Made by a program: the position numbers and the translations under genes. Of a DNA stretch of 64,000 nt, positions 39,801 through 49,570 are shown in pieces. Under the pieces are notes generated by a model. That model did no database searches. It saw only the letters and a list, made by a program, of their open reading frames with translations, and had not been told where the DNA came from. Every line of letters begins with the position of its first letter. Positions within the stretch are counted from its first letter, which is position 1. The stretch covers positions 558,001 through 622,000 of the forward strand of contig CAWKFA010000008.1 in the NCBI GenBank assembly GCA_963848825.1, given 5' to 3'. This DNA is from CAVVSQ01 sp963848825. GTDB lineage: Bacteria > Planctomycetota > Planctomycetia > Gemmatales > Gemmataceae.

Positions 39801-41835
39801 AATCGGCAGCGAATCATCGGGGTCGGTCCACGACGAGGAAAGTATGGTGAAAGCGCCGAGCAGGACGGGATTGGTCGATGCCGAGATCGACTGGATGATC
39901 GGGCGCATGGCCTGCGTTCACCGTCAAAAGCTGAGACGTGGACTGAAAGCCAAGCGCGTCGCTGACGATGACCTGCAGGGTGTAGGGCCCCGCCACGTCC
40001 GGCTGGAACGTGGGGCTCTTCGTGGTCGGGTTGTTCAGCTTGGCTTGCGAGCCCGGGGGGACATTAATGAAATGCCACTGGTAGCTGAGCGTTTTGTTGT
40101 TCGGATCCGTCGCCTGCACGTTCAGAGACGCCGTGCTGCCGACCACCACCGCGCTGGGGTTCGCGGAAACACTCTGGACCGTCGGCGGCAGTCCGCCAAA
40201 TACGATAAGGGTGGCGGGCATGAGCTCAAGCCGATGTCATCGGTGACGACGAGCCGCATCGTATAGCTGCCGATTACGTCGGGCGTGAAGGTCGGGCTCG
40301 GCGAAGTCGCATCGGAGAGCTGTGCCTGCGAGCCCGTCGGTCGGTTGCTGATGGACCAGGAGTAATGGAACCCCGCCCGCGCGGGAATGGCCGCCGTGGC
40401 CGACATCGTGACGGGCGAGCCGAGCGGCGCGGGGCTGGCACTCGCGACGAGAGTCTGGATAACCGGCAGCTGGCCCGCGGTGACGGTGAGTAGCTGCGGC
40501 GCCGCCTGGAACCCGAAGGAATCGGTGGCAACCACCTGAAACTGGTAACTGCCGGCAACGTCCGGCTTGAAGCTAGGGGTGGCGCTGCTCGAGTTGGGTA
40601 CTTTGGCCAGCGAGACGGCCGGGGCGCTCAGGAGAGTCCACTGGTAGGTGAGGGCAGCGCCGTTCGGATCGCTGGCCTGCACCGCCAAGGCCGTAGATGC
40701 CCCGACGACCACCGGGTTGGGGTTGGCGGAAACCTTTTGCACCGACGGCAACAGGCCAGCACGCACATCGATGAACTTCGGCTGGGAGTTGAAGCCCAGG
40801 CTATCCGTCACGACAAGCTGGAAGCGGTAATTGCCGCCCACATCCGGCGCGATGGTTGGGCCAGCGCTGTGAGGGTCCGACAGATTGGCATGCGACGCGC
40901 TTGGCCCGCCGACTTGCGTCCACGTGAAGCTGGCGATCGTACTTCCATTCTTGGCGGTGGTATTGGCAACGAGCTGTACCGACGAGCCCACCAGCACCGG
41001 GCTGGGGCTGGCGACAAGCTTGTCAACCGTGGGTAGCTCGCCGGCGTTGACCTGGACGTTTTGCGGCGGCGCCTGGAAGCCCAGGGCATCGCTCACCACC
41101 ACCTGAAACTGATAACTGCCCGCGAGGTCCGGCGTCAAACTCGGCGACGCAATCGTGGTGCTTGACAGACTGGCATGCGAGCCGGCGGGCGCCGCGACGA
41201 TCGTCCAGAAATAGGCCAGTGGCGACGCATTGCCGTCGGTGGCGTGGACCGTGAGCTGGGTCGAGCTGCCCAGAACGGTTGGGCTGGGGGTCGCGCTCAC
41301 AGACTGGACCGTCGGCACCTGGCCGGCGCTGATAGTCACATAGGCGGGCGTCGATTTCTGCCCCGTCGAATCGCTGACGATGAGCTGGAACTGATAAGCT
41401 CCCGCGCGATCCGGCTGAAACGTCGGCCGGGCGGCCGAAGGATTGGAGAGCGCGGCGTGCGAGCCGGCAGGCTGGTGAATAACGGCCCAAGTATAGCTGA
41501 GCCCCAAGCCGCTCGGGTCGGTGGTCTGGGAATCGAAGGTCGTCGTCGTGCCCGAGCGCGACCAGGTTCGGCGTCGCCGTCACCGACTGAATTGAGGGCG
41601 CCGACACGCCGGCGGCATGCACCGGCGCCGTGCCGGCCACATTGACGGGCACAGTCCCCGCCAGAAGCGAGCTGCCGCTCATGAGGTCGCGCGTTTCGAG
41701 CCATTCGAACTCAAGCCGCCGCCGCACCGGCTGGCATTTGGTGGTGCGAGACAGAAGCCAGCGACGCCAAAACGGTGCGCTGCATGAGATCTCTCCCAGG
41801 TGTTGCTCAATGGTGCTGCGCGAGCGAGGCTCCAC
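36819..41835 (-). CDS. Giant secreted protein of ~17 Ig/PKD-like repeats, frameshifted
   Basis: About 1,670 residues read across many frames. The N-terminus (GTG at 41835, or ATG at 41785 just after GGAGAG) carries a basic stretch and LEFEWLETRDLMSG, the LExRxLLSG-type motif seen near the N-terminus of exported giant proteins in planctomycetes. The rest is about 17 repeats of ~90 residues. A typical unit runs PTVQSVSATPSPTVLGSSTQ, then LAYFWTIVAAPAGSHASLSS, then PDLAGSYQFQVVVSDALGFQ. This is a beta-sandwich of PKD/cadherin-like type. It ends FPSLTVVTVSL at 36819. At least eight frame breaks occur (for example near 41510, 40200, 39880, 39300, 38480, 38150, 37700 and 37480). Adhesion or cell-surface architecture is likely; no catalytic domain is seen. 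Confidence 0.85.
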
Positions 41836-42184
41836 TGGAGCCCATGCGCCGCCAACTCCGGGTGCGGAGTACCGTGAAGGCGACGAGAAGGAATTATGAA
41901 GAAATCTACAGTATCAGGCCGCCGAGGAATAGCAAGAACGAAATTCCACAACCAGAAACCCGGTGAATATTGGTCGATGCCTGCACGAACCTGAAATGTC
42001 AACGAGGGTGCCCATCGCGACGATTTTTTAACGAATTCTTTGAATAGGAGTTTACGAGCCGCCGCCTAATAATTAAGCCCGGCCAAGCCCTTGCCCTCGA
42101 GATTTGATAAAATCTGAATACCCACCGGCGCGAATCACCTCTCTGCGTCCGGAGAACCATCTCCCTACTCCTGGAGGATTCCCT
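41836..42184. other. Divergent promoter region of the repeat-protein and nuclease genes
   Basis: About 350 bp. The stretch 41880-42110 is more A/T-rich than its surroundings. GGAGGA at 42173-42178 is the ribosome-binding site that decides the TTG start of the S1/P1 nuclease. No gene or repeat was recognised. Confidence 0.45.
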
Positions 42185-43216
42185 TTGATTCGCAAATTGC
42201 CAAACAAAGTGCTGCTTGTCGCTGTTCTTTTCCTCGCCGTCTGGTTGCAATTTCCCGGCAGGGCTGACGCCTGGAGTGCCGCTGGGCATCGCATTGTCGC
42301 CAACATAGCCTATGACCGGCTCGATCCGGCAACGCGAGCGAATGTTGTCAAAATTCTTCGCCAACATGACGATTTCGCGGCCCGTTTCGCCGCGCACATG
42401 CCCGACGATATCCGCGATGGTCTCCCGGAAGAGCAGGATCGCTGGATCTTTTTACATGCGTCTATCTGGCCGGACCTCATCCGCTCGGCGCCTCAATATC
42501 ACCATGGAACCTGGCACTACATCGACCTTCCGTTTTACCTTTCCGAGCTTGATCGAACTGCTCTTGAGAGCGTTATCAAGCCCAATATTAGCATGGACGT
42601 GCCCATACCGCTGACCGACGCGGCACGGGATGGCATGAATTGCGTGCAGGCCGTCAAGATGGCGCTGGCTGCACTCAAGGATGCCGCCACGACCAACGAA
42701 CAAAAAGCGATTTGTTATTGCTGGCTAATGCATATCGCGGGCGACAGCCATCAACCTTTGCATTCTGTCGGTCTGATCTCGCGAGGCCGTTTTAACACCT
42801 CCGACGGCGACAAGGGGGGCAATGGTATAAAGATCAAGCAAGGGCAAAACCTGCATGGCTTTTGGGACGGGCTGCTTGGCGGCAACCAGAGCCTTAACGA
42901 AATTCGCAAGCGCACGGCCGAGATTGTCGGGACGGACGAGTTCAAAAGCGCCGGCGAGAAGGCCGCCGGCCAGCTGGCGCCGGAAACGTGGATAGAGGAA
43001 AGCCACCATCTGGTGAGAACGGTCGTCTATCACAAAATCATTCTGGACGGAGTGGCGGCGGGAGAGGCCGACTCGACACAGCCTCTGCAAAGGGTCGACC
43101 TCCCCCTGGAATATCGCCAGGAGGCGGGCCACATTGCCCAACGGCGCGTCGCCGAGGCTGGTTACCGGTTGGCGGAGTTGTTGAAGCAGGTGGGAGCAAC
43201 CCCCGAAGTGAAGTAA
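42185..43216 (+). CDS. Secreted S1/P1-type nuclease
   Basis: 343 residues from the TTG at 42185, chosen because GGAGGA lies just upstream and the signal peptide (KVLLVAVLFLAVWLQFPG) follows. Zinc-ligand motifs of the S1/P1 family are in order: Trp at the mature N-terminus and His in ADAWSAAGHRIVANIAYDRL, HMPDDIRDG, His in WHYIDLPFY, His and Asp in CWLMHIAGDSHQPLHSVG, and His and Asp in LHGFWDGLLG. It should be a zinc-dependent endonuclease acting on single-stranded DNA and RNA, exported; a nutritional role fits. Intact. Confidence 0.93.
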   Translation: MIRKLPNKVLLVAVLFLAVWLQFPGRADAWSAAGHRIVANIAYDRLDPATRANVVKILRQHDDFAARFAAHMPDDIRDGLPEEQDRWIFLHASIWPDLIRSAPQYHHGTWHYIDLPFYLSELDRTALESVIKPNISMDVPIPLTDAARDGMNCVQAVKMALAALKDAATTNEQKAICYCWLMHIAGDSHQPLHSVGLISRGRFNTSDGDKGGNGIKIKQGQNLHGFWDGLLGGNQSLNEIRKRTAEIVGTDEFKSAGEKAAGQLAPETWIEESHHLVRTVVYHKIILDGVAAGEADSTQPLQRVDLPLEYRQEAGHIAQRRVAEAGYRLAELLKQVGATPEVK

Positions 43217-43234
43217 TTCACCACAGCGGCAGGC

Positions 43235-44725
43235 TCAACGCTTAAGTTCCGGCCTTGTCCTGGCGGGCCGCCGCACCCAGCCGACGAAGAGGATGATGCA
43301 CACCGCCGCCAGCGGAAATCCCGAGAGGAAGGTGAGCCCGTTGGCGAGTTGATGTTGTTCGACATAGCTGCCCATCATGGCTGGACCAAAGAAGCCGCCC
43401 AGGGTGCCGATCATGTTGATAAAGCCAATGGCCGACGCGGCAGCCGTCGCTCCCAGGAACGCCGAGGGAATTGGCCAGAACGCGGGATGATGCGCGTACA
43501 AGAACGTACCCACCAGAAAGATCATGATCAGTGCGGGTGCCAGGCCATAGCCGTCAGTCTGGGCCGCCAGGAAGATGCTGATGCTCAGGCATGTCAACGG
43601 CACGACGGCATGGCCGATACGCTCGCGCGTCTTGTCGGAATGCCAGCCATTGATCAGCATGCCGGCCAGGCCCATGACATAGGGTAGGCCGGCCAAAACG
43701 CTGGCCATGGTGTCGCTCAGGCCGGGCAACTGAGTTTGCAGAATGGTCGGCATGAAGATGGACAGTCCGTAGCTGGTCACGTTCATGCAAAAATAAAAAG
43801 CCGTCAGCAGCAGCACGGTGCCGGCTTGCCCCAGCCATTCCCAGTGCCCGCGCCGTCTCTTCGCGAGCGCTTCGGTCCTCAATTCGCCGAGAAGCCACTC
43901 CTTTTCGTCCGGCGGCAGCCAGCGGGCTGTTTCCGGGCGGTCCGACAGGTAAAAAAGGGTGACGAATCCCGCCACGACGGGAGCGACGCCCTGCAGAATG
44001 AAGATCCAGCGCCAGCCCGGCAACCCGCCCCAGTCGATATCCAGCATCAGGCCCGAGACGGGCGAGCCAATCAGACTGGAAACGGGAATGGCCGCCATGA
44101 ACGTGGCCACGGCCCGGCGCGGTCCTGGCGCGAAACCACATGGTCAGGTAAACGATCACGGAGGGAAAGAAGCCGCCTTCAAAAAAGCCAAGCAGGAAGT
44201 GCAGGGCACAGTATTGGCGGACCACGAAGTCATCGAGATCGCCGGTGTCAGGAATTTGGAAGACGTTCGCGCCAGCCATTCGATGCCATGAAAAATGCTG
44301 TCGGCCGCGGGAGTTTTCAGCCAGCCGCAGAGATCGTCGAACCACGCCAGGCCGATGAAGCCCAGGAGCGCACAGCACAGTCCCCACAGAATGAGAATGC
44401 GTGCGAACACCCAGCGTGCTCCCCAACGCAGCATGCTGAGCGTGCTGGGAATCTCGAGCACCCAGTAACCCCAGAAGAAGAGCCCGGCGCCGAAGCCGAT
44501 GACGACGGAGGAAAATCCCAGCCCGCCGGCATCCGGGGACTTGCTCATGCCCAGCTTGGCCACCGATACGTTCACGCGGTCGAGGTAGGCCAGCACGTAG
44601 AGAAAGAAGAGAAAGGGGATTAGATAGATGACGACCCGGCGGCGTGTTCGTTCGCCGACGTCCAGGGCGGGACGGCGCCAGCACAGGCGTATAAGTCTGT
44701 CAGCCAGGGTGGGGTGCGGGGACAT
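43235..44725 (-). CDS. MFS transporter, anion:cation symporter family, frameshifted
   Basis: About 450 residues with 12 expected membrane helices. The N-terminus reads RRVVIYLIPFLFFLYVLAYL then DRVNVSVAKLGMSKSPDAGG, the classic start of the D-galactonate/phthalate-type permeases. Near 44290 the sense moves to another frame with ALHFLLGFFEGGFFPSVIVY and LTMWFRAR. Near 44120 it moves again to MAAIPVSSLIGSPVSGLMLD and on to the end at 43235. The substrate is likely an organic anion such as a sugar acid, matching nearby polysaccharide degradation, but that is inferred. It converges with the S1/P1 nuclease gene. Confidence 0.88.
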
Positions 44726-44888
44726 CTTCGGTCTCGGGAGGGTGAGCGCTTCAATATATTGCAGATCACCAGCGGTTCATGGTATCGACAGAGGAAGGCA
44801 TTGGCGTAATATGGGGTGAAAATGGTGCTCGCCGCGCCTGGCGCGGAGCACAGACTTCAGGGGGTTGACCTGTAGCCGTAGGTGAGAA

Positions 44889-45357
44889 ATGCTCAGCGTA
44901 CTCGGTTTGATGGCGGGTGGTTTTGCACTGGCGGGACTGGTTCTTGGCTTGATCGGCTTGCGCGGCTTTCTGACGATGGCCATTCGGCGGGGCCTGTTGG
45001 TCCGCGCTTGTGGGGACGATCCGCGCCATCGAGCGCCGTAAGGCTCACTTCAGTTCACGCGGTTCGCGGAGCATGCCATACCTGTTTCTTCCCGTCATCA
45101 CGTACGTGAAAGAAACCGGTGAGTCCGCCGAGTTTACCTCTGAAGTCGGCGATTGCGGCAAGGAGTCAAAATATCGCGTTGGACAAACCGTTCCGGTTCT
45201 TTACGACACGCAAGGCATTGTGCCGGCGATGATCGACACCTGGTTCGCCCGCTGGGGCACGAATTTCTTCATGCTATTCAGCGGTGTGCTATTTTTCGGT
45301 GCCGCGGCCCTGGTTTATTGGCTGCGCGTGCAGGCCATCCGCGAGGGCAAGGGTTAA
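44889..45357 (+). CDS. DUF3592-type membrane protein, frameshifted
   Basis: The N-terminal helix MLSVLGLMAGGFALAGLVLG begins at the ATG at 44889. Near 45003 the frame shifts to VGTIRAIERRKAHFSSRGSR, SMPYLFLPVITYVKETGESA, YRVGQTVPVLYDTQGIVPAM and the C-terminal helix FFMLFSGVLFFGAAALVYWL. This two-helix arrangement with a beta domain between is DUF3592. About 155 residues. Function unknown; it ends 30 bp before the DUF1593 gene. Confidence 0.78.
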
Positions 45358-45386
45358 GGTGCACTTTCGTTCGTCAGTGGCAATTT

Positions 45387-46817
45387 ATGAATAAGCACAT
45401 TGTCGCGTTGGTGTTGGCGCTGATGGCACTGGCTGCTGCCGCGGGGGCCGCCGAGCCACTCCAGCATGATCGGCCGCGTATCATCGTGCTGACGGACCTT
45501 TCCAACGAACCCGATGATGAGGAGTCGCTCGTGCGTTTCCTGGTTTATGCCAACGAGTTCGAAGTGGAGGGACTCATCGCCACCACGTCGGTTCACCTCA
45601 AAAAAGGGACCCGCGAGGACCTCTTGCACCGCGACATCGATGCCTATGGCAAGGTCGTGGACAATCTCGCCAGGCACAAGCCGGGCTATCCGTCGGCCAA
45701 GCACTTGCATGCGGTCGCGAAGACGGGGCAACCTGGCTACGGCATGGGCTTCGTGGGCGAGGGTAAAAGCTCGGCCGGTTCGCGGCATATTATCGACGTG
45801 GTGGATCGGACGGACGCCCGCCCCGTATGGATCAGCGTGTGGGGCGGACCCAATACACTGCTCCAGGCACTGCGCGATGTGAGGGCCACTCGCGACGAGG
45901 CCGCCGTCGACAATTTCATCAGCAAGCTGCGGGTTTACACGATTTCGGACCAGGATGATTCCGGCCCCGTGCTGCGGCGTGAGTTTCCCAGGCTATTTTA
46001 CATCGTCTCGTCAGGCGTGGTTGGGGGCGGCGATTACTGGCGGGCTACCTGGAGCGGCATCAGCGGCGATCGCAGATACAAGACCGGAGTCATGCACCGT
46101 TTTGAAATGGTGGACAATCCCTGGCTGGAAAAGCACATCATCAAAAACCATGGCCCGCTCGGAGAACTTTACCCGCGACTTGCCTACATCATGGAGGGGG
46201 ACACGCCTTCTTTCCTCGGCCTCATTGACAACGGCCTGGGCTGGCACGTCCGGCCCGATTATGGCGGCTGGGCCGGCCGCTATCAGCTGTTTCAACCGCA
46301 TGGAGAAACGCGCCCGATCTGGACGGACACGCGTGACTCGCGCGATACCGTGACGTCGGATGACAATGGTCGGACCGAAACCAGCCATCACGCTACTATT
46401 TGGCGCTGGCGCGAACATTTTCAAAACGACTTTGCCGTGCGCATGAATTGGTGCATTGCCGACGAGTTCAAAAAAGCCAATCACAATCCGGCGCCGGTGC
46501 TCAACGGCGACAAGACCAGGAAAGTCATCGAGATTACCGCCCAGCCCGGCACGACGGTTCACCTTTCCGCCGAAGGCACTGGCGACCCCGATGGCGATCA
46601 GGTGGACCTGCGCTGGTGGATTTATCCGGAGGCTGGCACGCTAAACAGTTCGGGATTACTGCTAACGGCGACCAAAGGCCTGTCGACGAGCCTGGTGGCG
46701 CCGTCATTAAAGGCCGGAAGGCCTGGCACGCTGCACGTCATCCTTGAAGCCCGCGATAACGGCACCCCGCCCTTATGGGGCTATCGCCGGGCGGTGGTGA
46801 CGGTGCGGAACAAATAG
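45387..46817 (+). CDS. Secreted DUF1593 (nucleoside-hydrolase-like) protein
   Basis: 476 residues, intact. Signal peptide MNKHIVALVLALMALAAAAG. The N-terminal domain is nucleoside-hydrolase-like: RPRIIVLTDLSNEPDDEESL (the Asp-rich sugar/metal site), VRFLVYANEFEVEGLIATTS, then PVWISVWGGPNTLLQALRDV. The C-terminal 100 residues are a beta-sandwich (ITAQPGTTVHLSAEGTGDPD, LRWWIYPEAGTL), as is normal for DUF1593 proteins. Probably an exported glycoside-acting enzyme, common in planctomycete carbohydrate-degrading sets; the substrate is unknown. Confidence 0.92.
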   Translation: MNKHIVALVLALMALAAAAGAAEPLQHDRPRIIVLTDLSNEPDDEESLVRFLVYANEFEVEGLIATTSVHLKKGTREDLLHRDIDAYGKVVDNLARHKPGYPSAKHLHAVAKTGQPGYGMGFVGEGKSSAGSRHIIDVVDRTDARPVWISVWGGPNTLLQALRDVRATRDEAAVDNFISKLRVYTISDQDDSGPVLRREFPRLFYIVSSGVVGGGDYWRATWSGISGDRRYKTGVMHRFEMVDNPWLEKHIIKNHGPLGELYPRLAYIMEGDTPSFLGLIDNGLGWHVRPDYGGWAGRYQLFQPHGETRPIWTDTRDSRDTVTSDDNGRTETSHHATIWRWREHFQNDFAVRMNWCIADEFKKANHNPAPVLNGDKTRKVIEITAQPGTTVHLSAEGTGDPDGDQVDLRWWIYPEAGTLNSSGLLLTATKGLSTSLVAPSLKAGRPGTLHVILEARDNGTPPLWGYRRAVVTVRNK

Positions 46818-46852
46818 TTTGCCCATAGCAACCAGCCTGTGCCCTGGCAGCG

Positions 46853-49318
46853 TCAATCTTTGGGCAGATGAGGATAAAAGAAGGCGGCCCGCACCGGTGG
46901 CGGCATCGGCGACTGCGCCCCCCGGACCGAGCGCCAGATAACTTCGTTAAAGAGCAGATCGTCGACCTGGTCTTCCTTGGTGAAATCAAATGATTCGCTG
47001 ACCTTGGCGCCCCAGGCGTCCGCGGTGTTGACGGCTTGCAGCTTGGTGTCCGGCATGAGATGGGCATACGGCGTCAAGTTCGCCTTGCCCTGGAAGGCAT
47101 TCATCATCGGCCGGGCGGCGGCATCAAATTGGCTCATCGGCTTGAGCCCGAGGATCAGTTCCATCGTGCGTAACATGCTGGAGGTGGAGTACATCGTTCG
47201 GTCGACACGGCCATGTTGCGTGTAGGGACTGATAACCAACGCCACCGTCCGGTGGGCATCCACATGGTCGGAGCCATTTTGAGCATCATCCTCGACGACG
47301 AAGATGGCCGTTTCCTTCCAGAATTTGCTTTTGCTAAGCGCTTCCACCACACGGCCGAGCGCCAGGTCATTGTCGGCGACCATTGCCGTCGGGGTCGGTT
47401 TACCCACCTTGGATCCCGAGGTATGGTCATTGGGCAGACGCAGGATGGTCAATTGCGGCATGCCGCCATCCTTTTCAAAACGTTGCAGTTCTTCAAGATA
47501 GCGGTCGGCGCGCTTGGCATCGGTGTAATCGAGGTCAAAGCCGCGAAACCACGGATCGATATGTCCCTCAAGCGCCTTGACCCGTGCCGTGGCCGGATCC
47601 TTCAGGGTTTTGCCATTTTGGACCCATTCGCCATAGCTGCGATAGGTGACCTTGGCCTCGGCGCAGCGGTCCCAGAGGTAGCCGCCGGCAGGCCGCGCGA
47701 TGTCATCAAAGTTGCCTTCCGCCGGGTAGATGCTCATTTTTTTGGTCGGGCTGCCACGGTAGCTCAAGGGCCAGACCTTTTTGACGAAGTCCGTGCAGTA
47801 GGCTCCCATCGACCACTCGTGCCCCTCGGCCGAGACCTCCCCTTCGCAATAGAAATTGTCCAGCAGCACGAATTGCCGCGCCAGACGATGTGCGTTGGGG
47901 GTGATCTTTTCCGGGAAGATGCAAAGTTGTTCGGCGCCGTTCCCTTCCTTCATGTCGCCGAAGACCTGATCGTAGGTGCGGTTTTCGCGGATGACGTAGA
48001 TGCAGTACTTGATCGGGCTACTGACGCCGGGTTTCGCGGGGATGGGACTGTCGCTGGGGACGGCCCCCACGACGCCCTGATCGGCGCGGAGCGGACTGCA
48101 TAGATAAGCTTGCTTGCTGTACTTGATCATGGTTTCGGGTGTGGGCACATCGATTACCGATAGGGTGCCGCGATAGAGGCCGGCGATATATTCACGGGTG
48201 GTTTGCCCTTTCGGCAACAGGGGGTTGGGGCCGTGCGGGTTTGCCTTGGGCATGACGCCTCGGCCGTTGGCGACATAGATCTTTTTGTCCGCCGGATTGT
48301 AGCGCACGGAAGTGGGATAAATGCCGGTGGGAATAAAACCAAGTGGCTTGGCGTCGCCCGGTTTAGCGACATTAAACACTGCCAGATTATTGGCGTTGGC
48401 GTTGGCGACGAAAAGAAGTTGCCCGTCCGGCGTCATGCTCAAACTGTTGGGCGTGTTGCCCGAGGGGGCGTCGGGGTAGAGAGCGCAGTTAATGGTTTCG
48501 AGGCCTTTGCCGTCGGCGATGTTGATGACACTGACGCGTGTCGAGTTCGAGCAGGCGACATAGAGGGTTTTCTCGCCCGGTCCAAAGATCATTTCGGTCG
48601 GATGCGCCTCGGTAGCGAAGGTTTGCGTTACCTTACGCGCTTCGAGATCGATCACCACCACCTGGGCCTTGTTCCACAGGCTCACGAAAAGCCGTTTGGC
48701 CTGGCCATCGACCAGGCAGGCATATGGATAGCTACCTGCGCCCAGCGGAAGGGTGACTCGCTCCTCAGGGCTGGCCAGGGGCAGCAGGCAGACGCCATGT
48801 CCCCAGGTGCCAGCCACGTAGAGCATGGTTCCCTTGGGATGGACAGCCAGTCCCGAGGGAATGAACTTGGTATCCGCGACCTTTAGCGTTTTCGGCTCGC
48901 CCAGAAAGCCGGCCTTGCAGGGGAAGGCATGCACCACGTCGAACTCGCCACCGCTGGCATAGAGCATATTTCCATCGGGAGCGAAGGCCAGCCCGTGGAA
49001 GGCTTGCTTCAAGATCACGCGACTGCGGATTTCCTGCTTTTTGCCGGCGAGCTCCACCATGATGATCTCGTGCGGCCCATAGCCGGCGTGCAGCACCGCC
49101 ATCCATTGGCCACTCGGATGAATGGCCATGTCAACGGGAAAATCGCCCAGCTCAATTTGCTTGCCGGTGGGGTGAATGGACCAGGTATTCGGCAGCCGAA
49201 TCGAGCCGTCGGCCTCCGCCCCGGGCAGGATGCGCAGCTGGCTGCCAGGTAGCGCAGGTTCGTCGGCATGCGCTGTTACGCCAAGAAGAAAAACGAGCGC
49301 CAGAGCAAATCGGGACAT
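46853..49318 (-). CDS. YncE-like beta-propeller fused to a phosphoesterase domain
   Basis: 821 residues, intact, with signal peptide MSRFALALVFLLGVTAHADE. Residues about 40-400 form a seven-bladed beta-propeller (QWMAVLHAGYGPHEIIMVEL, KRLFVSLWNKAQVVVIDLEA, MTPDGQLLFVANANANNLAV). Residues about 430-810 are a phosphoesterase of the alkaline-phosphatase superfamily: CIYVIRENRTYDQVFGDMKE, LDNFYCEGEVSAEGHEWSMG, LTILRLPNDHTSGSKVG and FVVEDDAQNGSDHVDAHRTV. The motifs match bifunctional planctomycete proteins of this kind. Exported; the natural phosphoester is unknown. Confidence 0.93.
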   Translation of the reverse strand: MSRFALALVFLLGVTAHADEPALPGSQLRILPGAEADGSIRLPNTWSIHPTGKQIELGDFPVDMAIHPSGQWMAVLHAGYGPHEIIMVELAGKKQEIRSRVILKQAFHGLAFAPDGNMLYASGGEFDVVHAFPCKAGFLGEPKTLKVADTKFIPSGLAVHPKGTMLYVAGTWGHGVCLLPLASPEERVTLPLGAGSYPYACLVDGQAKRLFVSLWNKAQVVVIDLEARKVTQTFATEAHPTEMIFGPGEKTLYVACSNSTRVSVINIADGKGLETINCALYPDAPSGNTPNSLSMTPDGQLLFVANANANNLAVFNVAKPGDAKPLGFIPTGIYPTSVRYNPADKKIYVANGRGVMPKANPHGPNPLLPKGQTTREYIAGLYRGTLSVIDVPTPETMIKYSKQAYLCSPLRADQGVVGAVPSDSPIPAKPGVSSPIKYCIYVIRENRTYDQVFGDMKEGNGAEQLCIFPEKITPNAHRLARQFVLLDNFYCEGEVSAEGHEWSMGAYCTDFVKKVWPLSYRGSPTKKMSIYPAEGNFDDIARPAGGYLWDRCAEAKVTYRSYGEWVQNGKTLKDPATARVKALEGHIDPWFRGFDLDYTDAKRADRYLEELQRFEKDGGMPQLTILRLPNDHTSGSKVGKPTPTAMVADNDLALGRVVEALSKSKFWKETAIFVVEDDAQNGSDHVDAHRTVALVISPYTQHGRVDRTMYSTSSMLRTMELILGLKPMSQFDAAARPMMNAFQGKANLTPYAHLMPDTKLQAVNTADAWGAKVSESFDFTKEDQVDDLLFNEVIWRSVRGAQSPMPPPVRAAFFYPHLPKD

Positions 49319-49570
49319 GTGCCACCCTCGGTTGGTCCATTCACGCGCCTAAGACATGGAGGAAAGCATATGGCAAAGGCGTGGTTAGCACGAGTATTTT
49401 TGCGGAATAATGTAAAGAACGTGGTTTCGTGGGGGAGTTTTTTTTCGTATACTGATCTCTCATCGGACGAAATTTTTTCAGGAGCGAATGAAGGGAGTCA
49501 AGTGGGCGATTCACGGCAACGGCTTTTCAGCGGGCCACTTGCCGAATATTGACGATGAATGGTTGGTCCC

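Noticed and set aside
36819..41835. Ten separate proteins, one per open frame in the repeat region
   Set aside because: Repeat units continue across each break with matching phase, so one gene with indels is more likely.
43736..44623. 295-residue plus-strand frame opposite the MFS gene
   Set aside because: Antisense shadow; the minus strand has MFS motifs across the same bases.
47213..48103. 296-residue plus-strand frame opposite the phosphoesterase
   Set aside because: Antisense of a well-supported gene; high GC lets long false frames survive.
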